A stretch of 64,000 bases of DNA from Hevea brasiliensis (lineage: Eukaryota > Streptophyta > Magnoliopsida > Malpighiales > Euphorbiaceae): positions 70,013,760 to 70,077,759 of the forward strand of contig NC_079499.1 in NCBI RefSeq assembly GCF_030052815.1, written 5' to 3'. The notes beneath the pieces were generated by a model that saw only the letters and a list, made by a program, of their open reading frames with translations, was not told where the DNA came from and did not search any database. The position numbers and the translations under genes were made by a program. This document shows positions 24,039 through 36,589 of the stretch, one piece after another; position 1 is the first letter of the stretch; every line of letters starts with the position of its first letter.

Positions 24039-24416
24039 TGGATAGCTGTCAAGAATATTCTTAAGTACTTGAGAAGAACTAAGGATTTATTCTTGATTTA
24101 TGGAGGTGGAGACTTGCAATTGGATGGTTATACTGATTCTGATTTCCAATCAGATATCGATGATAGAAAGTCTACCTCTGGATATGTGTTCATTTGTAAT
24201 GGAGGTGCAGTCAGTTGGAAGAGTTCCAAACAGAGCACGACTGCAGATTCCACTACAGAGGCTGAGTATATTGCTGCATCAGATGCTGCAAAGGAAGCTG
24301 TTTGGATAAAGAAGTTTGTGACAGAACTTATAGTAGTTCCTTCCATTGAGTCAGCAGTTCCACTACACTGTGACAATAATGGAGCAGTCACATAGGCTAA
24401 GGAACCAAGGTCTTAC
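24039..24416 (+). pseudogene. E2 RNase H (piece 3), intact to its cut end
   Basis: This is the best preserved RNase H stretch in the window. It is open from 24069 to 24395, with acidic positions DGYTDSDF, TEAEYIAA and CDNNGAV in order. It continues E2 across E3. It shows how the damaged copies (E1 4735-4810, E8 60560-60740) read before their CAG/CTG-centred changes. It ends shortly after a Gln-to-TAG change (24393-24395), at the orientation switch. Confidence 0.88.
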
Positions 24417-24423
24417 ACAGGCT
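24413..24423. other. Orientation-switch junction E2(+)/E4(-)
   Basis: To the left, sequence is + strand RNase H of E2 (CCAAGGTCT, matching E1 near 4934). To the right it is - strand RT of E4, starting at the YVDD codons (matching E1 near 4160 in reverse). Between them are about 8-10 bases (ACACAGGC) that match neither side cleanly. This could be an inversion or fold-back breakpoint or an assembly misjoin. Confidence 0.75.
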
Positions 24424-26782
24424 ATGTCATCCACATATAAGATAAAGAAAGTGATAGCACTGTCACTAACCTTCTTATATACACATGGCTCATCCTCATT
24501 TTTGATAAAACCAAAGGATTTAATGGCTTCATCAAAACGGATGTTCTAACTCCTCGAAGCTTGTTTCAACCCATAAATGGATCGCTTTAGCTTGCATACC
24601 TTGGAACCATCTTGGGATTCAAATCCCCTAGGTTGTTCCATGAAAATGTTTTCTTCAATGTATCCATTGAAAAAAGTTATTTTGACATCCATCTATCAAA
24701 TCTCATAATCATAGTATGCAGCTATTGCTAATAAAATCCTAATTGATTTAAGCATGGCAACAGGCGAGAAAGTCTCCTCATAGTCGATTCCTTGCCTTTG
24801 GCGAAACCCTTTCGCTACTAGCCTTGCCTTATAGGTCTTTACCTTTCCATCAGAACCAATTTTCTTCTTGAAAACCCATTTGTTCCCTATAGGTATAATA
24901 CCTTCAGGTGGGTCAACACGATCCCAAACTTGATTCATATGCATGGAATCAATCTCGGATTTTATAGCATCAATCCATTTTGAAGAGTCTATATCTGATA
25001 TAGCTTCTTCATAGGTAAGTGGATCATCTCCATGATCTACTTCTTCATGAGTAGACAACTCTTGTTCTTCTTCATGAAGAAAACCATATCTCACTGGTGG
25101 GTGAGATACCCTGGTTGTTCTACAAGGAACAGCTGTAGATGTTTCATCAACGGGTATTGGTTGACTAGATGGATCTATATCCATCTGATCTGTTGGTTGG
25201 TCAAAATTCTCCAATTCTAACTCTATTTGCCTTCCTTTGCCTCCTTCTTAAACAAACTGTTGTTCAAGAACTGTGGCATCTCTACTTATCACAACCTTTT
25301 GTGAAGTAGGCAAATAAAAATAATATCCAAAACTATCTTTTAGATATCCAACAAATCGACCTTTTTCTGATCTGGTCTCCAATTTATCAGTGTTCAGCTT
25401 TTTGATATAAGCTGGACAACCCCAAATCTTAACATGCTTAAGACTTGGTTTTTTTCCATGCCATATCTCATAAGGTGTGGAAGAAACTGATTTTGATGGA
25501 ATCCTATTCAGAACATACAAAGCTGATTCTAATGCAAATCCCCAAAAGAAGATTGGCATATCAGTATAGCTCATCATACTACGTACCATATCCAACAGGG
25601 TACGATTTCTCCCTTCAGATACACCATTCAGCTGTGGCGTTCCTGGAGGAGTCAGCTGAGAAACAATGCCATGCTCTCTCAAGTATTCATCAAATTCAGC
25701 ACTCAAATATTCACCTCCACGATCTGATCGAAGAGCTTTAATATTCTTTCCTGTTTGATTTTCTACTTTAGATTTAAATTCTTTGAACTTTTCAAAAGAT
25801 TCATGTTTGTATTTCATCAAATACAAATACCCAAACCTTGATTTATCATCAGCAAAGGTAATAAAATAATGAAAACCCCCTCTAGCCATTTCTTTAAATG
25901 GACCACATACATCACTATGTATTAGCTCCAAAATATTTTCATCTCTTAGCCCTTGTCCAACAAAGGGTGATCTAGTCATTTTACCTTGAAGGCAAGATTC
26001 ACAAGTTGGAGTAGGCTCAGAGCCCAATGAGGATAAAATTCCCATTTTCTCCAATTTTGTAATCCTATCTTCTGCAACATGACATAACCTTAAGTGCCAA
26101 ATATTTTGAACTTGAGTTGGTTTTCACCATGGCATTGCATTCATTTAGATTGCTATACTCTGGCCAGTGGAAACATTTTCTTACTGGCAATGGAAACGCT
26201 TTCCTGTTTTCAATGGACACACTTTCCTGTTGGCAGTGGAAACACTTTCCTTTGCCTTTGTCAGCTTTGATCTTCCTTTTCTATTTAGCTATTTTCTTGG
26301 AAGGACCAGGAATCTGACGTTTCTTTTTCTTATTGCCCTTCTTCTTGTTGGACTTTCCAGCAGAAGAAGATGCAACCAAAGCTACCTCTTTCCCTTTATT
26401 GCCTGGCATATTCTTTTGGGCAATAACCAGCATGTTGAGTAAACCAGCTAAGGTGCATTCCTGTTTAGTCATATGGAAATTTGTCTCAAAATTCCCAAAA
26501 GACTCAGGAAGGGACTGAAGGATCAAATCCGTCTGTAGTTGGAAATCCATGTTGAAGTCAAGAAGTTCCAACTGCTCAATCAGCCGAATCATCTTGTGGA
26601 CATGATCCCCAACATTCTGTCCCTCAGACATCCTCATGCGGAACAGCTGCCTAGATATCTCATACCTAGCATTCCTACTGTGCTCACTATACAACTCTTG
26701 CAGGTGAAGGAGGATCTCACTTGCACTCTGCATGTTTTCATGCTGCTTCTGTAACTCATTACTCATGGAAGCAAGCATGTAA
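24423..26782 (-). pseudogene. E4 RT, integrase and C-terminal Gag
   Basis: On the reverse strand, Gag C-terminal half (26782 to about 26281, with HMTKQECTLAGLL) leads into four 23-bp repeat units (26163-26250). Then come the pre-integrase zinc region and the integrase (26054-25248: IHSDVCGPF, SDRGGEYLS, GVSEGRNRTL with one Arg-to-Gly change next to the catalytic Glu). The integrase tail and the first half of RT follow (25214-24696). A stop at about 25247 (Gln or Glu codon to TAA) and another near 24693 break the frame. Protease is absent by deletion. The sequence ends at the RT active-site box. Confidence 0.87.
26163..26250 (-). repeat. E4 23-bp minisatellite
   Basis: Four units related to GGAAAGTGTTTCCAYTGCC are read on the reverse strand. 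The second and third units carry GTGTGTCC and AAGCGTTTCC variants. The latter is also in E6 but not in E3 or E5. Confidence 0.87.
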
Positions 26783-28871
26783 TGAAGGAACGGAAGCGTG
26801 AAAAACACAAGATTATACCATTGAATTCAAAAATTTTCACCTAGGGTCACAAGCACCATGCAAGATTTATTTTTATCTATTTGATTTCAATGATAAACAA
26901 CATATTAAAACTCTTTTAATATGTTTTTGGATCTGTATTTGCCATTTAAGATTTTAAAATTAATCAGATTAATTTTAGAACCCTAGATTAAATCAAGAAC
27001 GATTACACTAACCTCTTGATGTGCTGCAGCGTGTCTCACAAGATTTGAGATTCGTCTTGAGACACGGATGTTGTCCCTCTAGCTTGTCCACACCAAGAAC
27101 ACCTATGGCAGCCCTTGAACAGCTTCTAAAGCCTTTTCTATTAATTAGAAATTCAAGTTCTACCTTTTAAGATATTAGAGATGCAAACAGGACACTAGAA
27201 ACAATTTCTAGTGTTCTTAATTCAAGAGATTGATGGCTAATCTCTTTGAATTGATGAGAGATGAAGAGAAATAGCTGGAGAGGCTCAAAGTGGCGTGACA
27301 TATGAGAGGAGAGGCTGCTGGTTGTGTTTTCTTTTCATAACCCCACTTAAATAGCTAGGTTAACACATTAAACCCTAGCCACATGTCACCTTTTGATTAG
27401 CTCTAGGTTTAAGTGACCCAATCACATTGTGCCATGTGTCAAACCTATATTTAATCTTGATTTTAATCATCTTACATGATTAAAAATATTTGGCAAGCTT
27501 ATGTGTTATGCCATGTGTCACCATCTCATGGTGCCACGTGTCTCACTGCAAAATGACCAAAATGCCTCGTGTCTTAATTTTGAGTTCTTAACCCAAAATA
27601 ATTATTTTCTTCTTCTAATTAATTTATATCAAATATAAATTAATTAATTAATCTCTATTAATTAATTTCTCATCAATTAAATTCATATTTAAACACTTTA
27701 AATATAATTTAATTTATACTACACATCCAATAATCTAGATTTAGTTTCAAGTCATGCTAGGACTTTGCAATTTAATTGCAACCAAATCTATTTAATTAAT
27801 CAATTAAACTCTTTAATTAATTAATTAAATCATATTTAAATAGGTGATAACTTGTGTATGTGTGTGACTTACTAGGCTCATCACTAATTGGCAATGAGAC
27901 ATGATATCAACTCTTAATATCATCGAACTCTTTCTTACCATAAATGATTTCTCTAAATCATTTTATGAACCTCATAGACCATGGTTAACACCTAGCATAG
28001 CATGCCATGGCCACCCAATTAGTAATAAGATTTACCTTAAATGAACCTATAATCATATGTTACCATGCACTAGAATCTCTCTTACAAAATCCCAACTCAA
28101 GCCGAGTCATGGTTTATGTCAAACTCCATTTGCTATGAATATTATGTTCTCTTTTAATTCCAGTTCTTGATTAAAAGATTTTTCTCATCGAAACTCTTTT
28201 ACGAATAAATCTATCTGTCTGCCAGAACTTGAAACATCAAGAACAATTAAATGAACATAGGATTTTATCTCTATTTACTTAGAGGAACAGATTCCTTCTT
28301 GATCAACACCTACCTCCATATATAACTAGCAGAGCCAACACATGCCCATATACCCATACATAGTACAAGTATGAAAGCAGATCAAACTCAAACTACCTAT
28401 ATACAAGATAATCTGTATCTCGTGTCTAAAGATTATATGCATCGATATGATTTATGACAAAACATTGACAAGAGTAAACTCCATGTGCTTGTCATAAGTG
28501 TCACTGGTTCGGCCTACTTATCATTTATAAGTGCCTATCATGTTTGTTATATGGCATGAGACTCACCATTCCATCTTATTTATATCTCATATAAATAACT
28601 TGGGAACAAATATGAATACAATCTTTACGATAAGTCATGTCCTTATTATGAAGTATCCTCGATTGTGAACCTATTTATGATACTTTGTGCTAGAAATATT
28701 GTCACTCATATTCTTAACAACTTAAGAATAATATTTCTAACAAAATATCAATGGACCTTTTCTATTACACATAAATATATTATGTAAACGGAAAAGTGGA
28801 AATGCCTTTTATTATTAAAAATATGTACAAGATACATACTAAATGATATGCTCTAGGGCATACTACTAACA
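26783..28871 (-). repeat. E5 3' LTR, type B
   Basis: The 2089-bp LTR has the canonical U5 end TGAAGGAACGGAAGCG and abuts the reverse complement of the polypurine tract (ATCTCCCACT) at 28872. Several CAG/CTG sites between 27040 and 28640 are altered relative to its partner at 34251. Confidence 0.94.
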
Positions 28872-28885
28872 ATCTCCCACTAGCA

Positions 28886-31800
28886 CTAGAGCCATTCATT
28901 ACAATATCTTAGACCTATCTTCTGAAGATGTCGGTCTAACTGAGTCTGTGACATAGGCTTAGTGAATGGATCAGCTGGATTTTCAGCTGATGCTATTTTC
29001 TGCATGGCTACATCGCCTCGCCCAACTATTTCTCTGATAATGTGATAGCGCCTTTCTATGTGTTTGGATTTACGTGAGACCTTGGTTCCTTAGCTCAGTA
29101 TGATCGCTCCATTGTTGTCACGATGTAATGGAACCGGCGACTCAATGGAAGGAATTACTGTAAGTTCTCACACGAACTTCTTTATCCAAACAGCTTCCTT
29201 TGCAAAGATTCGATGCAAAGAATATACTCGAACGATGTAGTGGAATCTGCAATGTGCTCGCTTGGAACTCTTCCAACCGATCGCACCTCCATTACAAATG
29301 AACACATATCCAGATGTAGACTTTCTATCATCGATATCTGATTGGAAATCAGAATCAGGATAACCATCCAATTGCAAGTCTCCACCTCCATAAATCAAGA
29401 ATAAATCCTTAGTTCTTCTTAAGTACTTAAGAATATTCTTGACAGCTATCCAGTGTTCCAAACCTGGATTGGATTGATACCTGCTAGTCAAACTAACAGC
29501 ATATGCGATATCCGGCCTAGTACACAACATTGCATACATTAAACTTCCAATAGTCGAAGCATATGGAATCCTGGCCATCTTATCTCTTTCTTCAGGTGTC
29601 TTTGGAGACATCTCTTTAGAAAGGTGGATACCATGTCTCACTGGTAACAATCCTCTCTTGGAATCAAGCATGTTAAACCTCTTTAACACCTTTTCCAAGT
29701 ATAGACTTTGGGATAAACCAATTATTCTTTTCGCTCTATCTCTATAGATGCGAATCCCAAGAATATAGGTTGCCTCCCCTAAGTCTTTCATGGAGAATGT
29801 ATTTGAAAACCATACCTTTATAGTCGTCAACATACCTGTATCATTACCCATCAACAGTATGTCATCCACATATAAGACAAGGAAAGTGATAGCACTGTCA
29901 CTAACCTTCTTATATACACATGGCTCATCCTCATTTTTGATAAAACCAAAGGATTTAATGGCTTCATCAAAACGGATGTTCCAACTCCTCGAAGCTTGTT
30001 TCAACCCATAAATGGATCGCTTTAGCTTGCATACCTTGGAACCATCTTGGGATTCAAATCCCTTAGGTTGTTCCATGAAAATGTTTTCTTCAATGTATCC
30101 ATTGAGAAAAGCTGTTTTGACATCCATCTGCCAAATCTCATAATCATAGTATGCAGCTATTGCTAATAAAATCCTAATTGATTTAAGCATGGCAACAAGC
30201 GAGAAAGTCTCCTCATAGTTTATTCCTTTCCTTTGGCGAAACCCTTTCGCTACTAGCCTTGCCTTATAGGTCTCTACCTTTCCATCAGAACCAATTTTCT
30301 TCTTGAAAACCCATTTGTTCCCTATAGGTACAATACCTTTAGGTGGGTCAACAAGATCCCAAACTTGATTCTTATACATGGAATCAATCTCGGATTTCAT
30401 AGCATCAATCCATTTTGAAGAGTCTATATCTGATATAGCTTCTTCATAGGTAAGTGGATCATCTCCATGATCTACTTCTTTATGAGTAGACAACTCTTGT
30501 TCTTCTTCATGAAGAAAACCATATCTCACCGTGGGTGAGATACCTCGGTTGTTCTACGAGGAACAGTGTAGATGTTTCATCAATGGGTATAGGTTGACTA
30601 GATGGATATATATCCATCCGATCATTGGTTGGTCGAATTCTCTAATTCTAACTCTATTTGCCTTCCTTTGCCTCCTTCTTGAACAAACCGTTGTTCAAGA
30701 AATGTGGCATCTCTACTTATCACAACCTTTTGTGAAGTAGGCAATAAAAATAATATCCAAAACTATCTTTTGGATATCCAACAAATCGACCTTTTCTCGA
30801 TCCGTCTCCAATTTATCGGTGTTCACTTTTTGATATAAGTCGGACAACCCCAAATCTTAACATGCTTAAGACTTGGTTTTCTTCCATGCCATATCTCATA
30901 AGGTGTGGAAGAAACGATTTTGATGGAATCCTATTCGAATATATAAAGTGATTCTAATGCAAATCCCCAAAAGGAGATTGGCATATCAAGATAGCTCATC
31001 ATACTACACGTACCATATCCAATAGGGTACGATTTCTCCTTCAGATACACCATTCACCGTGGCGTTCTGGAGGAGTCACCGAGAAACAATGCCATGCTCT
31101 CTCAAGTATTCATCAAATTCGATACTCAAATATTCACCTCCACGATCCGATCGAAGAGCTTTAATATTTTTTCTGTTTGATTTTCTACTTCAGATTTAAA
31201 TTCTTTGAACTTTTCAAAGGATTCATGTTTGTATTTCATCAAATACAAATACCCAAACCTTGATTTATCATCAGTAAAGGTAATAAAATAATGAAAGCCC
31301 CCTCTAGCCATTTCTTTAAACGGACCACATACATCACTATGTATTAGTTCCAAAATATTTTCAGCTCTTAGCCCTTGTCCAACAAAGGGTGATCTAGTCA
31401 TTTTGCCTTGAAGGCAAGATTCACAAGTTGGAGTAGGCTCAGAGCCCAATGAGGATAGAATCCCAATTTTCTCCAATTTTGCAATCTTATCTTCTGCAAC
31501 ATGACATAACCTTAAGTGCCAAATATATTTTGAACTTGAGTTGGTTTTCACCATGGCATTGTATTCTTTTAGATTGCTATACTCTGGCCAGTGGAAACAC
31601 TTTCTTACTGGCAATGGAAACACTTTCCTATTGGTAATGGAAACACTTTCCTGTTGGCAGTGGAAACACTTTCCTGTTGGCAATGGAAACACTTTCCTTT
31701 GCCTTCATCAGCTTTAGTCTTCCTTTTCTGTTTAGCTATTTTCTTAGAAGGACCAGGAATCTGAGGTTTCTTTTTCTTATTGCCCTTCTTCTTGTTGGAC

Positions 31801-32463
31801 TTTCCAGCAGATGAAAATGCAACCAAAGCTACCTCTTTTCCTTTATTGCCTGGCATATTCTTTTGGGCAATAACCAAAGATGTTGAGTAATTCAGCTAAG
31901 GTGCATTCCTGTTTAGTCATATGGAAATTTGTCACAAAATTCCCAAAAGACTCAGGAAGGGACTAAAGGATCAAATCCGTTTGTAGTTGGAAATCCATGT
32001 TGAAGTCAAGATGTTCCAACTGCTCAATCAGCCGAATCATCTTGTGGACATGATCCCCAACATTCTGTCCCTCAGACATCCTCATACGGAATAACTGTTT
32101 AGATATCTCATACCTAGCATTCCTGCTGTGCTCACCATACAACTCTTGTAGGTGAAGGAGGATCTCACTAGCACTCTGCATGTTCTCATGTTGCTTCTGT
32201 AACTCATTACTCATGGAAGCAAGCATGTAACACTTAGCTCTCATATCATGCTCCTTCCACTTGTCCAAAGTATCATGTTCCTCTTGTGTGGCCTCTGGAG
32301 GTAAGGGACCAGGAACATTTGAATATAGAACATATCCTATATGTTCAAGGTTCAGGACAAGTTTCAAATTTCTTAGCCAATCGCATGATTAGGTCCTGTC
32401 AACTTTGTTGTGATCAAGTATGCTTGCAAGGATATTGGATGGTGGTGGTTGTTTTGTGCTCAT
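28886..32463 (-). pseudogene. E5 gag-pol, protease-deleted
   Basis: On the reverse strand the gag ATG is at 32463-32461 and the pol stop at 28888-28886. Gag is open at 32367-31963 and again at 31877-31605 into the first zinc-knuckle half (GKCFHC). Five 23-bp units (31588-31698) follow. Because 23 is not a multiple of three, each unit shifts the frame. The knuckle tail and protease are deleted, and the frame resumes at the pre-integrase region (HLRLCHVAEDK, CESCLQGK). Integrase (to 31126, then frameshifted to about 30640) precedes a long RT-RNase H frame (30529-29168, 453 codons) with YVDDILLMG and DGYPDSDF. RNase H ends are scrambled at CAG/CTG sites. Confidence 0.9.
31588..31698 (-). repeat. 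E5 23-bp minisatellite, five units
   Basis: This is the longest and clearest of the four arrays, with five tandem units of GGAAAGTGTTTCCAYTGCC plus four bases on the reverse strand. The last unit is fused to the codons for PEY of the original knuckle region and then directly to the pre-integrase spacer. Confidence 0.9.
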
Positions 32464-34250
32464 TTTTATCGAGAAAATTAAGCTGAGAAAATAACCAGAT
32501 TAATTAGTAAATGTATCATGTAATTAACCAAAATGATTATGGTCTTTTAATCAAATTGGTCCTCCCACTAACTTAGCGAATCCTACACTTCCAAAGTAGA
32601 AAACGGAAATCCTAGTTGGATGGATTTCTAGCGGGTGATTGAATTCTTATAATTCTATTGATCATCCTCAGGTACATCCATTATTGGAATTACAATAAAC
32701 TATAAGTGAGCAACTCCTTGCCCATCACATCTCATGTGAGGTTCAATCCTTTTACTAGCCCCTAATGCTCAAAATCTCAGGTACATCCAATATTGACTTA
32801 TCTTGCATTAGTTAAGTTGATCCCATTGAGCCAGTAATTATGCAAATAATTTTAATGTCCTCAGGTACATCCAATATTGGAAACCAAACCATTTACATAT
32901 TTACAACATCTCATGCTTAACAATTATTCTTAAGAAAATCTCTTAAATTAATTGCATCTCATGCAACTATTTAAAATTTCTTAAAATAATTGCCCCAATG
33001 GAGGGCTTATGTTATAATTACTTTAATTATAGCATTTCCAACTTAATCATTTGTTTGGAAGATTTTATAGCCATCCTAATTACTATTAAGGTCTCACTTT
33101 GCACATTATCCATTTAGCATGCATATATCATATAATTGCATACATTCCCATACATCTCATGCATTCATGGATAAGCAGTAAATATGGTATGATCATGGAC
33201 TTTCTAAGGGATTCAATTCTGAGCCACCTAGAATTGAATCAGGGCATTCCTAGGTGCATTTCATTCATTCATTTTATAAGAGCTGCTGAAGGAGTACATA
33301 ATCAACACTTGATATTGAATTCCTCCCACTGGTCCCACCAATGCTCTTGACCTCCTTGAACTTCTTGCAATCCAATATTACATAGTAATCCTTGGCATAC
33401 CAAGGCGAATTTACAAGAACTTAAATAAATGAAATTACAACCCAAAAATATTACAAACTTAATAATACATGCCCAAAATAAATTAAAATAAATTAATTAA
33501 TTTACAATCCCAAAGAAACATAAAAGAAATAAATCCAATCATATTGGTCTTTTATAGTCCATGATCATCCATCATGCATATCACTATTTAACAATTAAAT
33601 AAAATATACATACTTAAATTAAATTGAATATCTCATATTCAACTTAAAAATCCAGATTTGAATATGATTCAAATAAATTTAAAAATTCAGATTTGAATCT
33701 CATTCAAACAAATTTAAAAATTCAGATTTGAATCACATTCAAACAACTTCAAAAATTCAGATTTGAATCACATTCAAACATTTTTTAAAAAATCAGATTT
33801 GAATCACATTCAAATATTTTTTAAAAAATCAGATCTGAATTTTATTGAATCAATTTTAAAAAATCAGATTTAAATATGATTCAAACAACTTTAAAAATTC
33901 AAATTTGAATCACATTCAAACAACTTTTAAAATTCAGATTTGAATCACATTCAAATAATTTTTAAAATTCTGATTTGAATCATAATTTAATTGTGTGATT
34001 AAAACAACTAATTAAACACTTTAATTAGTCAAAGAATAGGCCTTAGATCATACAACAATTGCAGAATTAAAAGCCAAACCTTGAACCACCCAAGGAACCA
34101 TTGTTGCCGCCACCAATGGTGGCTTCACCATGTGTGACGCCACATCTCATGATCCAACCAGCAATGAATCTCTTGATCTCATGATCAAACACACAATTAA
34201 ATTATATAATCAACAATCTAAATGGCAAATATAGTGGCTCTGATACCAAT
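32464..34250 (-). other. E5 untranslated leader with tandem array and primer site
   Basis: This is a type B leader, nearly the same as that of E3, with its tandem array at about 33644-33990 and primer site at 34237-34248 (reverse complement). No gene is seen. Confidence 0.86.
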
Positions 34251-36351
34251 TGAAGGCAGGCGTGAAAAACACAAGATTATACCATTGAATTCAAAAATTT
34301 TCACCTAGGGTCACAAGCACCATGCAAGATTTATTTTTATCTATTTGATTTCAATGATAAACAACATATTAAAACTCTTTTAATATGTTTTTGGATCTGT
34401 ATTTGCCATTTAAGATTTTAAAATTAATCAGATTAATTTTAGAACCAAAGATTAAATCAAGAACGATAACACTAACCTCTTGATGTGCTGCAGCGTGTCT
34501 GCGCCTTTGAGATTCGTCTTCAGGACACCAGATGTTGTCCCTCTAGCTTGTCCACACCAAGAACACCTATGGCAGCCCTTTAACAGCTTCTAAAGCCTTT
34601 TCTATTAATTAGAAATTCAAGTTCTACCTTTTAAGATATTAGAGATGCAAACAGGACACTAGAAACAATTTCTAGTGTTCTTAATTCAAGAGATTGATGG
34701 CTAATCTCTTTGAATTGATGAGAGATGAAGAGAAATAGCTGGAGAGGCTCAAAGTGGCGTGACATATGAGAGGAGAGGCTGCTGGTTGTGTTTTCTTTTC
34801 ATAACCCCACTTAAATAGCTAGGTTAACACATTAAACCCTAGCCACATGTCACCTTTTGATTAGCTCTAGGTTTAAGTGACCCAATCACATTGTGCCATG
34901 TGTCAAACCTATATTTAATCTTGATTTTAATCATCTTACATGATTAAAAATATTTGGCAAGCTTATGTGTTATGCCATGTGTCACCATCTCATGGTGCCA
35001 CGTGTCACACTGCAAAATGACCAAAATGCCCCTGTGTCTTAATTTTGAGTTCTTAACCCAAAATAATTATTTTCTTCTTCTAATTAATTTATATCAAATA
35101 TAAATTAATTAATTAATCTCTATTAATTAATTTCTCATCAATTAAATTCATATTTAAACACTTTAAATATAATTTAATTTATACTACACATCCAATAATC
35201 TAGATTTAGTTTCAAGTCATGCTAGGGACTTTGCAATTTAATTGCAAACCAAATCTATTTAATTAATCAATTAAACTCTTTAATTAATTAATTAAATCAT
35301 ATTTAAATAGGTGATAACTTGTGTATGTGTGTGACTTACTAGGCTCATCACTAATTGGCAATGAGACATGATATCAACTCTTAATATCATCAGAACTCTT
35401 TCTTACCATAAATGATTTCTCTAAATCATTTTATGAACCTCATAGACCATGGTTAACACCTAGCATAGCATGCCATGGCCACCCAATTAGTAATAAGATT
35501 TACCTTAAATGAACCTATAATCATATGTTACCATGCACTAGAATCTCTACATTACAAAATCCCAACTCAATTTGGAGTCATGGTTTATGTCAAACTCCAT
35601 TTGCTATGAATATTATGTTCTCTTTTAATTCCAGTTCTTGATTAAAAGATTTGTCTCATCAGAAACTCTTTTCTGAATAAATCTATCTGTCCTGGCCAGG
35701 AACTTGAAACATCAAGAACAATTAAATGAACATAGGATTTTATCTCTATTTACTTAGAGGAACAGATTCCTTCTTGATCAACACCTACCTCCATATATAA
35801 CTAGCAGGAGCCAACACATGCCCATATACCCATACATAGTACAAGTATGAAAGCAGTATCAAACTCAAACTACCTATATACAAGATAACTGTGCTATCTC
35901 AGGTCTAAAGATTATATGCACTGATATGATTTATGACAAAACATTGACAAGAGTAAACTCCATGTGCTTGTCATAAGTGTCACTGGTTCGACCTACTTAT
36001 CATTTATAAGTGCCTATCATGTTTGTTATATGGCATGAGACTCACCATTCCATCTTATTTATATCTCATATAAATAACTTGGGAACAAACATGAATACAA
36101 TCTTTCTGGATAAGTCATGTCCTTATTATGAAGTATCCTCGATTGTGAACCTATTTATGATACTTTGTGCTAGAAATATTGTCACTCATATTCTTAACAA
36201 CTTAAGAATAATATTTCTAACAAAATATCAATGGACCTTTTCTATTACACATAAATATATTATGTAAACGGAAAAGTGGAAATGCCTTTTATTATTAAAA
36301 ATATGTACAAGATACATACTAAATGATATGCTCTAGGGCATACTACTAACA
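34251..36351 (-). repeat. E5 5' LTR, type B
   Basis: The 2101-bp LTR has an altered U5 end, TGAAGGCAGGCG instead of TGAAGGAACGGAAGCG. The 5' LTR of E8 shows a similar change at the same place (ACGCCTGTTCC at 55227-55237). The other terminus, ACTACTAACA, is canonical and is followed by the TGTAA duplication. Confidence 0.93.
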
Positions 36352-36589
36352 TGTAACACTTAGCTCTCATATCATGCTCCTTCCACTTGTCCAAAGTTTC
36401 ATGTTCCTCTTGAGTGGCCTCTGGAGGTAAGTGACCATGAACATTTGAATCTAGAACATATCCTATATGTTCAAGGTTCAGGACAAGTTTCAAATTTCTT
36501 AGCCAATTAGAGAGATTAGGTCCTGTCAACCTATTGCGATCAAGTGTGCTTGCAAGGATATTGGATGGTGGTGGTTGTTTTGTGCTCAT
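36352..36589 (-). pseudogene. E4 Gag N-terminal piece
   Basis: The reverse-strand ATG is at 36589-36587, followed by the conserved start MSTKQPPPSN and an open frame of about 79 codons to the E5 insertion point (…DMRAKCYM). The open frame runs on into E5's LTR only by chance. The rest of Gag continues at 26782 downward. Confidence 0.88.

Larger units (their letters stand above)
5144..24416 (+). mobile_element. Ty1/copia element E2, type A, interrupted and 3'-truncated
   Basis: E2 begins with the LTR shared with E1, followed by primer site, leader, gag, protease, integrase, RT and most of RNase H. Its body is in three pieces (7213-10403, 12502-14508, 24039-24416), because a solo LTR entered the integrase region and complete element E3 entered the RNase H region. 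The piece ends inside RNase H at an orientation switch. The last RNase H codons, polypurine tract and 3' LTR are missing. Its leader carries the type A segment at about 7316-7440, shared with E4 but not with E3, E5 or E8. Confidence 0.9.
26783..36351 (-). mobile_element. Complete Ty1/copia element E5, type B, protease-deleted
   Basis: E5 is a 9569-bp reverse-strand element with both LTRs and a perfect 5-bp target duplication, TGTAA (26778-26782 and 36352-36356), inside E4's gag. Internally it has polypurine tract, RNase H, RT, integrase, five-unit minisatellite, gag, leader and primer site. It is one of the better preserved copies but lacks protease, so it could only have moved with protease supplied by another copy. 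Confidence 0.95.

Noticed and set aside
36260..36589. A 109-codon Gag-like protein with a distinct C-terminus.
   Set aside because: Its last ~30 codons are read from the inserted E5 LTR, so it is a chance fusion at the insertion border.
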